From Albidovulum aestuarii (GTDB lineage: Bacteria > Pseudomonadota > Alphaproteobacteria > Rhodobacterales > Rhodobacteraceae): a stretch of DNA of 64,000 nucleotides. Positions 9,995 to 17,496 of the stretch are shown piece after piece. Each line of letters starts with the position of its first letter. Position 1 is the stretch's first letter. A model generated the notes under the pieces. That model ran no database searches and was not told where the DNA came from. It saw nothing but the letters and a program-made list of their open reading frames with translations. Made by a program: the position numbers and the translations under genes. The stretch covers positions 1 to 64,000 of the forward strand of contig NZ_JASBQQ010000008.1 in assembly GCF_029961185.1 (NCBI RefSeq), written 5' to 3'.

Positions 9995-11017
9995 ATGAAA
10001 CTGTCAGGATTGATGGTGGCGCTTTTTGCCACAACCACCGCCGCGCATGCCGAAGGTGTGCTGAACATCTACAACTGGGGCGACTATACCAACCCCGAAC
10101 TGATCGAGAAGTTCGAGAAGACTTATGATGTCAAGGTAACCATGACGGACTACGACTCGAACGAAACCGCACTGGCCAAGGCTCGGCTCGGCAATACCGG
10201 CTTCGACATTGCCGTGCCCTCGCAAAGCCACCTGCCGATCTGGATTGCCGAGGGGCTGCTTCTGGAGACCAACCCTGGCCAGATGGAAAACGGCAAGAAC
10301 ATCGCGCCGGATTGGGCCGATCCCGATTTCGATCCGGGCCGAAAGTATTCCGCGCCCTGGCAGCACGGCACAATCGGCATCGCGGTCAATACCGACGTCT
10401 ACAAGGGGCCGCTCGACACCTGGGCCATCGCCTTCGATCCGCCTGCGGAGCTTCAGGGCAAGGTCAATGTCGTGCCCGAGATGAGCGACATCATCTTCGG
10501 CGCCATCGCCTACAACGGTGGCGAGTTGTGCAGCGCCGACGAGGAAGTCCTTAAAAAAGCTCATGCGACGCTGGTCAATGCCAAGCAGCACTGGGCGGCG
10601 ATGGAATACGGCACCATTGAGTACATGCTGGCCGGCGATTTCGCCGCGACCATCGACTGGAACGGCTCGGCCATGCGCCAGCGTCTGGAAAACCCAGCCA
10701 TCGCCTACGTTTATCCGAAGGAAGGCGTCGCGACCTGGTCGGATAACGTGGTCGTTCTGAAAGAGGCGCAGAATGTCGAGAACGCCAAACTTTTCCAGAA
10801 CTTCATCATGGATCCCGAGAATGCGGCGCTGATCTCGGCCTTCGCGCGCTATGCGAACGGGATCGCCGGTTCGGAAGAGTTCATGCCGGAAGATATGAAA
10901 GGCGCGCCGGAACTGACGATCGCCGAACATGCGCGGGCCAACACCGTAAACATGCGGATCTGCGATCCTGAAGTGCAGGACATCTACACCAAGATCTGGA
11001 CCGACGTCCTTAAGTGA
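9995..11017 (+). CDS. Polyamine-type ABC substrate-binding protein (PotD/PotF-like)
   Basis: A 340-residue periplasmic binding protein. The ATG at 9995 follows GGGAGG, which favours it over an ATG 18 bp upstream, and gives a clean signal peptide cleaved after AAHA. The mature N-terminus EGVLNIYNWGDYTNPELIEKF is typical of PotD/PotF proteins, with Trp, Asp and aromatic residues that cage amine groups. It resembles the protein at 24835-25860. With the demethylating enzymes upstream, the ligand may be a methylated amine rather than a simple polyamine (inference). A strong stem-loop follows the stop. Confidence 0.9.
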   Translation: MKLSGLMVALFATTTAAHAEGVLNIYNWGDYTNPELIEKFEKTYDVKVTMTDYDSNETALAKARLGNTGFDIAVPSQSHLPIWIAEGLLLETNPGQMENGKNIAPDWADPDFDPGRKYSAPWQHGTIGIAVNTDVYKGPLDTWAIAFDPPAELQGKVNVVPEMSDIIFGAIAYNGGELCSADEEVLKKAHATLVNAKQHWAAMEYGTIEYMLAGDFAATIDWNGSAMRQRLENPAIAYVYPKEGVATWSDNVVVLKEAQNVENAKLFQNFIMDPENAALISAFARYANGIAGSEEFMPEDMKGAPELTIAEHARANTVNMRICDPEVQDIYTKIWTDVLK

Positions 11018-11023
11018 CCTTCC

Positions 11024-11050
11024 CGCGCCCGCCTTAAACCGGCGGGCGCG
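11024..11050 (+). terminator. Stem-loop after substrate-binding-protein gene
   Basis: Perfect 10-bp GC stem CGCGCCCGCC / GGCGGGCGCG with a 7-base loop, 6 bp after the binding-protein stop. There is no T-tract, so it may protect the upstream mRNA or attenuate read-through into the gene at 11084. Confidence 0.6.
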
Positions 11051-11083
11051 ACACCACCCTTGCAGCCAATTGGAGAGCCAGCC

Positions 11084-11566
11084 ATGGCCCAATCCACACG
11101 GCACTTCGCCGACTATTTGACGGGACTGCGGACCATGTTCGAAGAGGAATACGTGGGTGAAGGCCTCTTCGAAACGCTCGCCGGCTACCACGACGGCGTG
11201 GCGCGGCCGGCGTTTCTCCTCATGGCCAAGATCGAACGTGCCATGATCGCCGTCACCGAACCCGCAATCCACCGGAACGGTTTGCAAATTCGCGACCCCG
11301 AAAGTTTACGCGCCGAGGGGCGCGACGAGGCCGAGACGATGCGGACCATGAGCTGGCCCGACTTTTTTGAGCATGTTGTCACAGATTATCCCGCATTTCT
11401 GGACGAATTCGAACAGGTCGCCCAACTCGCGCCGCCTTGTGACGCTGCCGATGCCAAACTCCTAATCGACCATGAAGTGGCGTTCATCGACTTTGCAGTC
11501 GCGTGTCGGCGCGGGAAACCTGACAGCATGGAAGTCCTTGAAAGCTTTCTCGCCAGGATAACTTAG
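11084..11566 (+). CDS. Uncharacterised protein in the amine-catabolic operon
   Basis: A 160-residue soluble, acidic protein that I do not recognise. No signal peptide or membrane segment is visible. It looks largely helical, with conserved-looking patches HFADYLTGLRTMFEEEY at the N-terminus and EQVAQLAPPCDAADAKLLIDHE near residue 115, and contains only one Cys. ATG 11084 is chosen because it is well spaced from GGAGAG. It lies 66 bp after the binding-protein gene on the same strand, beyond a stem-loop, so it is probably a late or weakly expressed operon member. Confidence 0.7.
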   Translation: MAQSTRHFADYLTGLRTMFEEEYVGEGLFETLAGYHDGVARPAFLLMAKIERAMIAVTEPAIHRNGLQIRDPESLRAEGRDEAETMRTMSWPDFFEHVVTDYPAFLDEFEQVAQLAPPCDAADAKLLIDHEVAFIDFAVACRRGKPDSMEVLESFLARIT

Positions 11567-11664
11567 TCGTCTAGAGCCGGACAGTTGCATCGTCGATCCG
11601 ATCCACCAGTTGCCGGGCCTGACCAGAAGGCAAATGTCGAGATTTCGCGGTCGCGGTGAATGTC

Positions 11665-11694
11665 CGGAAAGCGGGCTGCGACCGCAGCATAAAG
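11665..11694 (+). repeat. Dispersed intergenic repeat, second module, copy 1
   Basis: Contains GCGGGCTGCGACCGCAGCAT (11671-11690), with internal palindrome CTGC-gacc-GCAG. A close relative is at 33433-33452, 110-130 bp after a first-module copy. It lies in the 11567-11746 gap, which otherwise shows no gene. Confidence 0.45.
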
Positions 11695-11746
11695 CCACTA
11701 CGTCGAGAGTCCGCATAGGGCCGTAGGGCGTCCGGAAGGTGGTTCT

Positions 11747-12313
11747 CTAGACGGCAAGCATCTGATCGATCAAAACCCTTGCCGCCAATCCGGCATCCCG
11801 CGCGGGATCGCAGTTTTGCGACAGGACGGCTGTGACGATCGCCCCTTCCTTCAGCAACAACAGCTGGCAGGCGAGAGCAGTAGCATCCTTTGCTCCGGCC
11901 TTTTCGGCCAGCCGTGTGAAGTGATCCAGCAGAAGCCGTTTGTGCTCGGCCGCCTGGACGTGGATCGGGTGATCCCTGTCCTGAAACTCCGCGCTTGCCT
12001 TAATGAACATGCAGCCGCGGAACTCGCGTTTGCCGAACCATTCGCCGAGTGCGTCGAACAGCGCCAGAAGCTGACCGCGCGGGGTGTCGGCCAATTCATC
12101 GACCCGGCGGTAGAGCCAGTTGCGGAAATTCTCATCCCTGAGCCGCAGCACCGCGAGGATCAGATCCTCCTTGGTGCGGAAATGCTTGTACATTGATGTC
12201 TTGGATATTCCGGTCTCGGCCACGAGCATGTCCATGCCGGTGGCGTGAAAGCCGTTCCGATAGAAGATGTCGAGCGCCTTGCGCACCAGTTCGTCGCGTT
12301 TTGTCTGTCGCAT
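11747..12313 (-). CDS. TetR-family regulator
   Basis: A 188-residue TetR regulator. The N-terminal helix-turn-helix (residues 10-55) contains YRNGFHATGMDMLVAETGIS and TSMYKHFRTKEDLI; the rest is a helical ligand domain similar to regulators of reactive-electrophile or efflux genes. It is divergent from the small-peptide/NTF2-like/flavin-fold genes. The 219-bp gap between them holds three copies of a GATC-centred palindrome, so it probably represses itself and the divergent genes. The inducer is unknown. Confidence 0.9.
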   Translation of the reverse strand: MRQTKRDELVRKALDIFYRNGFHATGMDMLVAETGISKTSMYKHFRTKEDLILAVLRLRDENFRNWLYRRVDELADTPRGQLLALFDALGEWFGKREFRGCMFIKASAEFQDRDHPIHVQAAEHKRLLLDHFTRLAEKAGAKDATALACQLLLLKEGAIVTAVLSQNCDPARDAGLAARVLIDQMLAV

Positions 12314-12330
12314 GATTCGCGCCTTAAGGT

Positions 12331-12342
12331 TACTGATCAGTA
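12331..12342. promoter_or_regulatory. TetR operator candidate 1
   Basis: Perfect 12-bp palindrome TACTGATCAGTA, 18 bp upstream of the TetR start. Two variants of the same core follow at 12462 and 12493, suggesting autoregulation. Confidence 0.6.
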
Positions 12343-12461
12343 CATATATGGGATTGGCGGCGGGCGCAAACCTTGCAGAAAGTTTTTATCTTTTACAGTT
12401 ATTTAGATGTAGAGCCGCCGAAAGGTGTTCTTCGACTGCTCATGATCAGGTTGACAAAAAT

Positions 12462-12473
12462 TACTGATCTGTA
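12462..12473. promoter_or_regulatory. TetR operator candidate 2 with overlapping -35 region
   Basis: TACTGATCTGTA, one mismatch from the palindrome at 12331. A TTGACA (12451-12456) lies just upstream, so a repressor bound here would sit between -35 and -10 of a rightward promoter. Confidence 0.55.
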
Positions 12474-12490
12474 CACATTCAAGCCATAAG

Positions 12491-12505
12491 TTGACAGATC
12501 GGTAC
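12491..12505. promoter_or_regulatory. TetR operator candidate 3 with overlapping -35 region
   Basis: TTGACAGATCGGTAC: a third, less perfect version of the ACTGATCAGT core (here ACAGATCGGT) overlapping another TTGACA. It is 31 bp from operator 2 (about three helical turns), a spacing that would let dimers bind on the same face. Confidence 0.5.
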
Positions 12506-12532
12506 ACCATAAGTCAGAGAAGAGTCGGCCCC

Positions 12533-12634
12533 ATGACCATTCCCCGCCCGAAAACCCTTGCCCTTGCCGCCGCCGCCGCTGCGCTGGCTGCGATGGTCAT
12601 TACCGCCGCGATGCAGACCCCCGCCGCGCATTAA
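12533..12634 (+). CDS. Small hydrophobic leader-like peptide
   Basis: A 33-residue ORF: a basic N-terminus (MTIPRPK), then an Ala/Leu-rich hydrophobic stretch and a short tail ending in TPAAH. It looks like an isolated signal peptide or small membrane peptide. It is the first ORF after the TetR operators and precedes the NTF2-like gene by 82 bp. No homologue is recognised; it could be a tiny membrane protein or part of the leader. Confidence 0.45.
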   Translation: MTIPRPKTLALAAAAAALAAMVITAAMQTPAAH

Positions 12635-12716
12635 TGCGGCGTCCGGCGCCCCGGCCAATCGCTCCCTCCCCGTCCCCTGAAGGGCCGGGGCGCCCCAAAA
12701 CTCCGAGGACCAGACC

Positions 12717-13181
12717 ATGACCCGCCCCCCATTTCCCCCGTTCGACACCGACGCCGCCAAGCTCAAGGCGCGGCTGGCCGAAGATGCTTGGAACAGCCGC
12801 GACCCGGAAAAGGTCGCGGGCGCCTACACGCCCGGCAGCCGCTGGCGCAACCGGGCTGAATTCGTCGAGGGCCGCGACCAGATCATCGACTTCCTGACCC
12901 GGAAATGGGCGCGCGAACTGGATTACCGGCTGATCAAGGAGTTGTGGGCCGCCGCCGGGAACCGCATTGCCGTGCGCTTTGCCTATGAATGGCGTGATGA
13001 CAGCGGGTCATGGTTCCGCTCTTTCGGGAATGAGAACTGGCAGTTCACGGATGACGGCCTGATGTGTCACCGTATCGCGTCAATCAACGATCTGCCGATT
13101 ACCGGGGCAGACCGCCTGTTCCATTGGCCCCTCGGTCGTCGCCCCGACGATCATCCCGGCCTGTCCGACCTTGGCCTCTGA
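12717..13181 (+). CDS. NTF2-like protein, DUF1348 type
   Basis: A 154-residue soluble protein of the SnoaL/NTF2-like cone fold, matching the DUF1348 pattern: [24 protein letters not shown] near residue 25, [22 protein letters not shown] in the middle, and a C-terminal [17 protein letters not shown]. The biochemical role of the family is unknown. It sits under the TetR operator array and directly before a flavin-fold protein, a pairing that suggests detoxification or stress defence (inference). Confidence 0.87.
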   Translation: MTRPPFPPFDTDAAKLKARLAEDAWNSRDPEKVAGAYTPGSRWRNRAEFVEGRDQIIDFLTRKWARELDYRLIKELWAAAGNRIAVRFAYEWRDDSGSWFRSFGNENWQFTDDGLMCHRIASINDLPITGADRLFHWPLGRRPDDHPGLSDLGL

Positions 13182-13192
13182 CGGAGACGACC

Positions 13193-13789
13193 ATGCCCCT
13201 TGCCTTTGCCGACATTGCTTTTACCCCTTCGGTCCGGGCCGCGCAGGAACGCCACGGTTCTGCCGCGACCTATGCCAAGTTCCTCGCCCCCGACCGTGAC
13301 GGCGGGCACGAACTGACGGCGGCGGAAGCCACGTTCCTGACTGCCCGCGACGGCTTCTTTCAGGCAACCGTGTCTGAAACCGGCTGGCCTTATGTCCAGT
13401 TCCGTGGCGGTAGGCCTGGGTTCCTGAAGGTCATCGACGCCCGGACCATTGCCTATGCCGACTATCGCGGCAACCGGCAGTATCTGAGCGTCGGCAATCT
13501 TACCTCAAACGACCGCGTGTCTATCATTGCAGTCGATTACCCGAACCAGCGGCGCCTGAAACTCTGGGGTCACGCCACGCTGACCGAGGATGCCGAGATC
13601 ATTTCAGCACTGACGGAAGAGTCCGATGCGGTGGTCGAGCGCGGCGTGGTCATCCGAATCGCCGCCTTTGACTGGAACTGCCCCCGTCATATCCCGCAGC
13701 GCCGCACTGATGCCGAGCATGACGCCGAAGTCGCCCGCCTGCACAACCGGATTGCGGAACTGGAACACCAGAACTTCCCATCCGACTGA
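13193..13789 (+). CDS. Pyridoxamine 5'-phosphate oxidase-fold flavin protein
   Basis: A 198-residue protein with the split-barrel fold of pyridoxamine-phosphate-oxidase-like proteins. The core FFQATVSETGWPYVQFRGG is followed by GFLKVIDARTIAYADYRGN and the segment NDRVSIIAVDY, the usual flavin-binding strand pattern. ATG 13193 after CGGAGACG is preferred to upstream starts overlapping the previous gene. These proteins often reduce or sequester small reactive molecules. It is 11 bp after the NTF2-like gene, so probably co-transcribed under TetR control. Confidence 0.85.
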   Translation: MPLAFADIAFTPSVRAAQERHGSAATYAKFLAPDRDGGHELTAAEATFLTARDGFFQATVSETGWPYVQFRGGRPGFLKVIDARTIAYADYRGNRQYLSVGNLTSNDRVSIIAVDYPNQRRLKLWGHATLTEDAEIISALTEESDAVVERGVVIRIAAFDWNCPRHIPQRRTDAEHDAEVARLHNRIAELEHQNFPSD

Positions 13790-13862
13790 ACCTCTCCGGC
13801 GCCACGTCCAGACAACATGGAGGCGGCGCCGTTCAGTCAGCCGCATCGATATGGAGCCGGCC

Positions 13863-14957
13863 ATGCCCACCGTCACTTCCGCCTTTGCCCACGCTATGGC
13901 CTCGGCCGCCAGATTGACCCTTACGCCGGAAGGTCAGGTGATGTCTGGCACCAAAGTCATCCACCAACTACCGCCCATGACGGGGGACCAAATCGACGAC
14001 CAGAGCCATTTCACCCTGATCGACCTCGCCGCGTCGCATCAGCCCGACCGTATGGCGCTGATCGCCGCATATGCCGATGCGATCGGCACGGAAGACCTCG
14101 GAGCGCTCGGGCTTGCGCTGAAGAGCGCCCCGACACTGGGCGACTCCCTGGCGCGGCTCGAACGCTATTTCCGACTTCTGACCGATACGGCGGTCTATTG
14201 GCTGGACAGGGATGGCAACCGGGCTTCGCTGGGTATCGAGGGCTGCACCCCCGATCATGCGGCATTGACCCTGCGCAATGAGTGCGCGCTGGCCGCCGTC
14301 GTCCGCAACATGCACGCCTTCGTCCGCGATGGGCTGACACTGGATTATGTAACCTTCCGCCATGCCTGTCCCGACGATCCCATGCGATATGCGGCGCATT
14401 TTGGCTGCCGTGTGATATTCGGTGCCCCCCGTGATGCCATCGCCATGCCCGTGCGAGCGCTGGACCTGCCCAACCGCATCGGCGACAAGGCGATCTCGGA
14501 CTTCCTCACTTGCCATCTCGATCGTGAATTGAACGCCTCGTCTGGCCAACCGCCGATGCGGGTCGAGCTGTCCCGCCGCCTGTCCAGCGCGCTTAGCACC
14601 GGTGTACCACACGCCGCCGCCCTGGCATGCGAAATGGGCATGAGCGAGCGAACCTTCTTCCGCCGTCTCGCCGAGGAGGGCACAACCTATCGTGACGTGG
14701 TGCGCGACGTCCAGATCCGTCTGGCGCGCGAGTTGCTGGAACGCGGTGACTGCAGCATTGCCGAGGTCGCCTTTCTGACCGGTTTCGCGGAACAGAGCAC
14801 CTTTGGCCGCGCCTTCAAGCGCTGGATTGGGCAGGCCCCGGCAGAGTTTCGCAACGGCGCTTCAGCCCAACCACGCCCGTCCAAAGCGGCCATCTTGGCA
14901 GGCACGGCCCAAAAGCTGGCAGGCAGGACCGATACGATCCGTGCGGTGGTCGTCTAA
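13863..14957 (+). CDS. AraC-family regulator with arabinose-binding-like domain
   Basis: A 364-residue regulator. The N-terminal 200 residues match the variable AraC sensor domain (segment LAALSRP-like HFTLIDLAASHQPDRMALIAAY and later DYVTFRHACPDD). The C-terminal 100 residues form the double helix-turn-helix (EMGMSERTFFRRLAEEGTTY, then IAEVAFLTGFAEQSTFGRAF). ATG 13863 with GGAG seven bases upstream is chosen; ATG 13851 is an alternative. It follows the flavin-fold gene by 73 bp and precedes a set of exported proteins it may control. The ligand is unknown. Confidence 0.9.
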   Translation: MPTVTSAFAHAMASAARLTLTPEGQVMSGTKVIHQLPPMTGDQIDDQSHFTLIDLAASHQPDRMALIAAYADAIGTEDLGALGLALKSAPTLGDSLARLERYFRLLTDTAVYWLDRDGNRASLGIEGCTPDHAALTLRNECALAAVVRNMHAFVRDGLTLDYVTFRHACPDDPMRYAAHFGCRVIFGAPRDAIAMPVRALDLPNRIGDKAISDFLTCHLDRELNASSGQPPMRVELSRRLSSALSTGVPHAAALACEMGMSERTFFRRLAEEGTTYRDVVRDVQIRLARELLERGDCSIAEVAFLTGFAEQSTFGRAFKRWIGQAPAEFRNGASAQPRPSKAAILAGTAQKLAGRTDTIRAVVV

Positions 14958-14972
14958 CCTGATGTCATCAGG
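14958..14972. terminator. Tight palindrome after AraC gene
   Basis: CCTGATG-t-CATCAGG, a near-perfect 15-bp palindrome immediately after the AraC stop. It could fold as a small terminator-like hairpin or bind a regulator; there is no T-tract. Confidence 0.35.
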
Positions 14973-15040
14973 ACGAGGCAAACCCTCGCGACAGCCCCCG
15001 GTGCAAACGTCCCGCACCCTGAAACCGAAAGGCCCACGAT

Positions 15041-15418
15041 ATGGTACTTCGCATCTCACCCGACCGCCCGAGCCGCGACTTGCCGACACCCGGCCGCGTT
15101 CGCCCAACACGCACGCCCACTTTCATCAGCCGTGACACCAAGGATATGATTTCGTTGCTGATTTCGGCCGTCGCCGGCGCGCTGGCTACTGGTGCGATTG
15201 CGACGCTGATCATCATGTCGGCGCCAGCCTATGCCGAGACGGAAGGCACGCATGGCGCTATGAACTTGGCTAGCGAAGAGAGCGATGCCCCGGAACGGCT
15301 GTATCCGGCGCACGTTTCTCCCAATGATGATCTCGCACCTATCCCCTTCCGCAGCTCGCGCGGTGTCGACCTTCCGCCGGTCTGCACCTGCATCCTGCCG
15401 CAAATCATTCCAGATTGA
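15041..15418 (+). CDS. Hypothetical exported protein with C-terminal Cys-x-Cys
   Basis: A 125-residue ORF, not recognised. Residues 36-66 (from ATG 15146) form a good signal sequence: MISLLISAVAGALATGAIAT then APAYA, so the real start may be 15146. The remaining 60 residues are acidic and end in PPVCTCILPQIIPD, with a CTC pair that could bind metal or be oxidised. It lies between the AraC gene and the exported cysteine hydrolase, suggesting shared regulation. Coding status is moderately supported by the signal peptide only. Confidence 0.45.
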   Translation: MVLRISPDRPSRDLPTPGRVRPTRTPTFISRDTKDMISLLISAVAGALATGAIATLIIMSAPAYAETEGTHGAMNLASEESDAPERLYPAHVSPNDDLAPIPFRSSRGVDLPPVCTCILPQIIPD

Positions 15419-15599
15419 CGCCATTCCCTGCGCTGCCTGACGGCGGCTCGGGTCAACCCAGGAAAGCGAACCCCTTTTTCCGCGGCGTCCCTGCGTCCGC
15501 GACCGGTACCGCCATGCGGCAATAAGGGCGTTCCGCCGACCTGACAGCGCCTTCGCGCTGTCCCCTAGCACCACCCAACCCTCATCAAGGAGAACGACG

Positions 15600-16448
15600 A
15601 TGAAACACGACGATCATGAAAATTGCGGCTGCAACGTCACGCGAGAGCATGTTGATATGGCCCGCCGCCGCCTGCTGGCCGGTGCCGCTGCCACCGGGGT
15701 TGCGGGTCTGGCCGGAACGGCGGTCAACGCGGCCACACCCGAGGCGCGTGCGGAATATGCCGACCCTGAAACCCCTGGGCTGCCACAACTCGACATGGAG
15801 ATCGTGCCTGGCCGCACCGCTCTGGTCGTGACCGACCCGCAGGTAGACTTCCTGTCCGAGGACGGTGTCACCTGGGGTGTCGTCGGAGAGAGCGTGACCG
15901 AGCAAGGCACTGTCGACAATATCGAGCGCCTGTTCGCCGCCGCCAAATCCGCGGGCATGCCGGTCTTCATCTCGCCGCACTACTATTATCCACACGACCA
16001 CGAATGGCATTTCGAGGGCGTGTTGGAAAAGACCATGCACTCCATCGGCATGTTCGACCGACCCGGTCCGCTTGACCTGAACGGTTTCGACGGCTCCGGC
16101 GCCGACTGGATGCCGCAGTACAAGAAATACATCGAGGATGGCGAGACCATCATCTGCTCGCCCCACAAGGTCTACAGCCCGGCGCAGAACGACCTGAACC
16201 TGCAGCTGCGCAAGCGTGGGATCGACAAGGTGATCCTTGCCGGGATGTCGGCGAACCTCTGCACCCAGGCGCATCTCTACGAGCTGCTCGAGCTCGGTTA
16301 CGAGGTCGCCGTGGTGCGGGACGCCACCGCCGGGGCCAAGGTGCCCGAAGGCGACGGATACCTAGCCGCCATCATCAATTTCCGAATGGTTGCCAACGCT
16401 GTCTGGTGGACAGACGACGCGGTGACCCGCATTGCCCGTGGCGCCTGA
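15600..16448 (+). CDS. Exported isochorismatase-like cysteine hydrolase
   Basis: A 282-residue cysteine hydrolase of the isochorismatase fold. The putative triad is Asp79 (VVTDPQ), Lys in SPHKVYS (about 187) and Cys in MSANLCTQ (about 219). The N-terminus has an arginine-rich MARRRLLAG followed by an Ala/Gly-rich hydrophobic run ending in VNAATP, which resembles a Tat signal; this is unusual because most relatives are cytosolic. A Cys pair (ENCGCN) precedes it. ATG 15600 follows AAGGAGAA. Downstream lies an exported YHS protein, so the pair may act in the periplasm. The substrate is unknown. Confidence 0.88.
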   Translation: MKHDDHENCGCNVTREHVDMARRRLLAGAAATGVAGLAGTAVNAATPEARAEYADPETPGLPQLDMEIVPGRTALVVTDPQVDFLSEDGVTWGVVGESVTEQGTVDNIERLFAAAKSAGMPVFISPHYYYPHDHEWHFEGVLEKTMHSIGMFDRPGPLDLNGFDGSGADWMPQYKKYIEDGETIICSPHKVYSPAQNDLNLQLRKRGIDKVILAGMSANLCTQAHLYELLELGYEVAVVRDATAGAKVPEGDGYLAAIINFRMVANAVWWTDDAVTRIARGA

Positions 16449-16502
16449 GCGCCGCGGACACCCTCCTCAAACGATCCCCTCACAAAGAGAAGAACAAAGA
16501 CC

Positions 16503-16985
16503 ATGACAAAACTCATCCTTACCGCCGCCCTGTCGGCTACCCTGATCGCGTATGCCCCGGCTGTCTTTGCCGCCGATGAGATCAACGTGAACAACGGGCT
16601 GACCCTGACCGGCCACCCGCTGGGCATGCACGGTTTCGATCCCGTCTCGATGTTCGAGGCGGACGCACCCCAGATCGGCGACGCGCAATTCACCTCGGAA
16701 CATGACGGGGTAGACTACTATTTCGCCAGCGCCGAGACCAAGGCCGTCTTCGACGCTGACCCGGCTGCCATGCTGCCCCAGTTCGGCGGGTTCTGCGCCT
16801 TCGGCGTCTACGTCGGCAAGAAGCTGGACGGCGACGTGCGTTATGCCGACATCGTCGAAGGCAAGCTCTACCTGTTCGTGAACCAGTCGATCTTCGAGAA
16901 GTATCTCGAGGACCGAGCCACGATCATCTCCGGCGCTTTCGCCAAGTGGCCGGAGATAATGGCGACCCCGGTGGGCGATCTGTGA
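16503..16985 (+). CDS. Exported YHS-domain protein
   Basis: A 160-residue periplasmic protein: the signal peptide ends at AVFAADE, then comes a YHS-type domain with HGFDPVSMFEADAP and YYFASAETKAVFDADPAAMLPQFGG. YHS domains are linked to metal binding or handling. A single Cys (GGFCAFGV) replaces the usual CXXC-type context. It is 54 bp after the exported cysteine hydrolase and has its own stem-loop downstream, so the two probably form one transcript. Confidence 0.87.
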   Translation: MTKLILTAALSATLIAYAPAVFAADEINVNNGLTLTGHPLGMHGFDPVSMFEADAPQIGDAQFTSEHDGVDYYFASAETKAVFDADPAAMLPQFGGFCAFGVYVGKKLDGDVRYADIVEGKLYLFVNQSIFEKYLEDRATIISGAFAKWPEIMATPVGDL

Positions 16986-17005
16986 TCCATCTCCGGTGAG
17001 GTAGG

Positions 17006-17033
17006 TCGGGCCGCGGAAACCCTCGCGGCCCGA
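17006..17033 (+). terminator. Stem-loop after YHS gene
   Basis: Perfect 10-bp stem TCGGGCCGCG / CGCGGCCCGA with an 8-base loop, 20 bp after the stop. A likely transcription end for the hydrolase-YHS unit, although no long T-tract follows. Confidence 0.6.
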
Positions 17034-17104
17034 TATGTCGGTCATATACCGAGGCGGTCCGATCCTCTTCATCATGCATGCGTCATCCGCTTAAATCCAA
17101 TAGA

Positions 17105-17240
17105 ACGATCATGGCATTCAAGATGCCGTTGGTGGGACATTCACCGCATCAACTCAATATGTTCCGGGCCTGCTCCGCTGTCGTTTCAGCAGTTGGAAGA
17201 AGCTCTCGGCGTAAACTACGCCCCATGTATCCGTAATGGA
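17105..17240 (-). mobile_element. IS3-family transposase remnant
   Basis: The minus strand reads DTWGVVYAESFFQLLKRQRS (about 17165-17234), matching the conserved end of the IS3 DDE domain (D-x-W-x-x-x-Y-AESFF, whose Glu is catalytic), then a stop. A shifted frame continues with PTNGILNAM, resembling the C-terminal TNGMLSP motif. No intact ORF and no terminal repeats were found. This is a decayed fragment within the 511-bp gap 16986-17496, which also holds a stem-loop and an intergenic repeat copy. Confidence 0.6.
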
Positions 17241-17324
17241 AAACCGATTTTGCACGTGACTTCTCGTTGACATCGAATGTATCGCCTCCGAGGCTCGTTT
17301 CGTCCGCACTGTGGTCTTGCAATT

Positions 17325-17380
17325 TCCCGAAATGCTGCGCCTCGCCATAACGTCCGGTTTGAGGAAGCTGCACTAAGGTA
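17325..17380 (+). repeat. Dispersed intergenic repeat, copy B
   Basis: ATGCTGCGCC (17332-17341), 22-base spacer, then GAAGCTGCACT (17363-17373). Same architecture as the copies near 1.7, 21.5 and 26.2 kb; it directly borders the IS3 remnant. Confidence 0.6.
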
Positions 17381-17496
17381 AAAGATCCAGCTGTGGATAT
17401 CCGTTCAGGGCCGGTCGCGAAGACACTCCAATATCAGTTCCCGGCATCCCAAGGGATTCCAGCTTTATCCACGCGGCGTTGCTTTGAAACCGGCGC

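Noticed and set aside
17149-17373. 74-codon minus-strand ORF in the gap after the YHS gene
   Set aside because: Runs through repeat copy B and the IS3 remnant in a different frame from the transposase motif; not a gene.
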